Assembly: GCA_046262735.1 (NCBI GenBank)
Contig: JBHEMD010000210.1
Coordinates: 1 to 13,053 of the forward strand
Source: AV17 sp046262735
Lineage (GTDB): Bacteria > Verrucomicrobiota > Verrucomicrobiia > Chthoniobacterales > UBA10450
DNA length: 13,053 bases
Direction of reading: 5' to 3'
In this document: piece after piece, positions 11,985-13,053 of the stretch
How positions within the stretch are numbered: position 1 is the first letter of the stretch
Layout of the letters: each line of letters begins with the position of its first letter
Translations under genes and position numbers: made by a program
Notes under the pieces: model-generated
The model's input: only the letters and a program-made list of their open reading frames with translations
Database searches by the model: none
Told to the model about the DNA's origin: nothing

Positions 11985-13053
11985 TGGTACGGCGCCTCAC
12001 CGCTTGTTTGCTGGGCTTGTTTGTCGATCAGAAAGTTGCCGAGTACGAGATAATCCATGTCGGTTCGCATGAAACAGCGATACGCTTCTTCCGGGGTGCA
12101 CACCGGCGGTTCCCCGCGCACGTTGAAGGAAGTGTTGACCAGCACCGCGCAACCGGTCTGCGCCTCGAACGCGTGCAAGAGCGCATAAAAGCGCGGGTTT
12201 TCGCGTTCGCTCACGGTCTGAATGCGAGCGGAATAATCGACATGCGTCACCGCTGGAATCGTCGAGCGCGGCGTTTTCAGTCGTTCGAGAAAACCGGCCG
12301 CGCTGCTCGCAAACTGGCCGTTGAGACGAATTGTCGATCTTACTGGCGCAACCAGCAGCATGTAAGGGCTGCTTTCCTCCAGCTCGAAATAATCGCTCAC
12401 CCGCTCGCGCAAGATCGCCGGCGCAAATGGACGAAAACTTTCCCGGAATTTGATCTTCAAGTTCAATTTCTCCTGCATCTCGGGGACGCGGGGATCGCCG
12501 AGGATGGAGCGGTTCCCGAGCGCGCGGGGGCCAAATTCCATTCGGCCCTGATACCAGCCGACGACTTTTCCCTCGGCGAGAAGCGCGGCGATGCGTGCCG
12601 GTAATTCGGTATCGCTGAGCTCGACGCTTGGGATGTGGCCGCGCCGGACAAACTCGTCGGGATCAAAGGCTGGTCCGAGAAATGAGCCTCGTTGTGCGTC
12701 ATATTCGCCAGTAACTTCACGCGGCTTGTCTAAATAATGATGCCAGGCAAGTAGCGCGGCGCCGAGCGCGCCGCCCGCATCGCCCGCCGCGGGTTGCACC
12801 CAGATTTTTTGAAATGGTCCTTCACGCAGAATTCGCCCGTTGCCGACGCAATTCAGCGCGACCCCACCGGCCAGACAAAGTTTTTCCAATCCCGTGAGCT
12901 CATGCGCATGGCGCGCCATCCGTAGCATGATTTCTTCGGTTACAGCTTGCAGCGAGTGCGCGATGTTCATGTGGCGCTGGGTCAGTTCCGATTCCGGCCG
13001 GCGGGGCGTTCCGCCGAAGAGCCGATCGAATTTGCGGTTGGTCATGCGCAGAC
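11981..13053 (-). CDS. O-carbamoyltransferase, NodU/CmcH/TobZ family, C-terminal part (runs off right edge)
   Basis: The frame is open at the window edge. The visible 356 residues are the C-terminal part of a protein that is normally about 560-610 residues. The first residues, LRMTNRKF, match the internal TMTNRRF segment of the family, so the ATG at 13045 is not the true start. Motifs present (counted from that ATG): TQRHMNIAHSLQAVTEE (22-38), LCLAGGVALNCVGNGRILREGPF (in part, 56-73), WVQPAAGDAGGALGAA (82-97), WYQGRMEFGPRALGNRSILGDPR (in part, 164-183), FRPFAPAI (203-210) and VNTSFNVRGEPPVCTPEEAY (303-322). Such enzymes transfer the carbamoyl group of carbamoyl phosphate, through an adenylate, to a hydroxyl of an antibiotic, Nod factor or sugar. 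The acceptor here is unknown. It heads the visible SxtJ-DUF5989 operon with a 4-nt overlap. Confidence 0.92.
   Translation of the reverse strand, partial: LRMTNRKFDRLFGGTPRRPESELTQRHMNIAHSLQAVTEEIMLRMARHAHELTGLEKLCLAGGVALNCVGNGRILREGPFQKIWVQPAAGDAGGALGAALLAWHHYLDKPREVTGEYDAQRGSFLGPAFDPDEFVRRGHIPSVELSDTELPARIAALLAEGKVVGWYQGRMEFGPRALGNRSILGDPRVPEMQEKLNLKIKFRESFRPFAPAILRERVSDYFELEESSPYMLLVAPVRSTIRLNGQFASSAAGFLERLKTPRSTIPAVTHVDYSARIQTVSERENPRFYALLHAFEAQTGCAVLVNTSFNVRGEPPVCTPEEAYRCFMRTDMDYLVLGNFLIDKQAQQTSGEAPYQ

Noticed and set aside
11391..13053. A saxitoxin biosynthesis cluster.
   Set aside because: Only the sxtI/J/K-like trio is seen; no polyketide-like sxtA, amidinotransferase or tailoring genes are in the window, and the trio occurs outside toxin clusters.

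Overview
This window is about 13 kb of GC-rich bacterial chromosome, densely packed with housekeeping and accessory genes. There is no CRISPR array, transposase, rRNA or recognisable tRNA. The protein families suggest a soil-type Verrucomicrobiota genome (Chthoniobacterales/Spartobacteria-like), but this is an inference without any marker gene. Pointers are a small PUR-type nucleic-acid-binding protein, a fused siroheme-decarboxylase-like protein, a carbamoyltransferase-SxtJ-DUF5989 cassette, few Shine-Dalgarno sites, and short palindromic repeats between genes.

Layout, left to right. (1) 1-394, minus: start of a HAD-superfamily hydrolase running off the left edge. Divergent from it are a hemolysin III/PAQR-type membrane protein (490-1155) and a 375-aa protein with two AhbA/AhbB (NirD-like) units (1219-2346). 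(2) Minus-strand purine/cofactor block 2363-5158, transcribed guaD > nadC > birA with 4-nt and 14-nt overlaps; a PEBP-family protein (5289-5810) lies upstream on the same strand. The 3' ends of birA and the AhbAB-like gene meet inside a short inverted-repeat element, and birA lacks the usual C-terminal domain. (3) Plus strand: RNase R (5862-8015), a clear intrinsic terminator, a 69-aa PUR-family protein (8135-8344), a nested palindromic repeat, and pyruvate phosphate dikinase (8508-11360) with an unusual, very basic N-terminal extension. (4) Minus strand at the right edge: a NodU/CmcH-type O-carbamoyltransferase (truncated by the window), an SxtJ-family membrane protein and a 53-aa DUF5989 protein, in one tightly coupled operon.

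How the genes work together. guaD, nadC and birA are translationally coupled and join purine salvage/catabolism with NAD and biotin-enzyme maturation. PPDK interconverts pyruvate and PEP. RNase R and the PUR protein both handle RNA or single strands, but a terminator separates them. The carbamoyltransferase/SxtJ/DUF5989 trio is the best candidate for a poorly described system. The same gene order is known around saxitoxin sxtI-sxtJ-sxtK, but no toxin genes are visible here, so it probably carbamoylates some other cell-envelope or secreted product.

No stretch longer than about 200 bp lacks a gene. The short gaps hold two near-consensus DnaA boxes, several dyads, and three different palindromic repeat elements.
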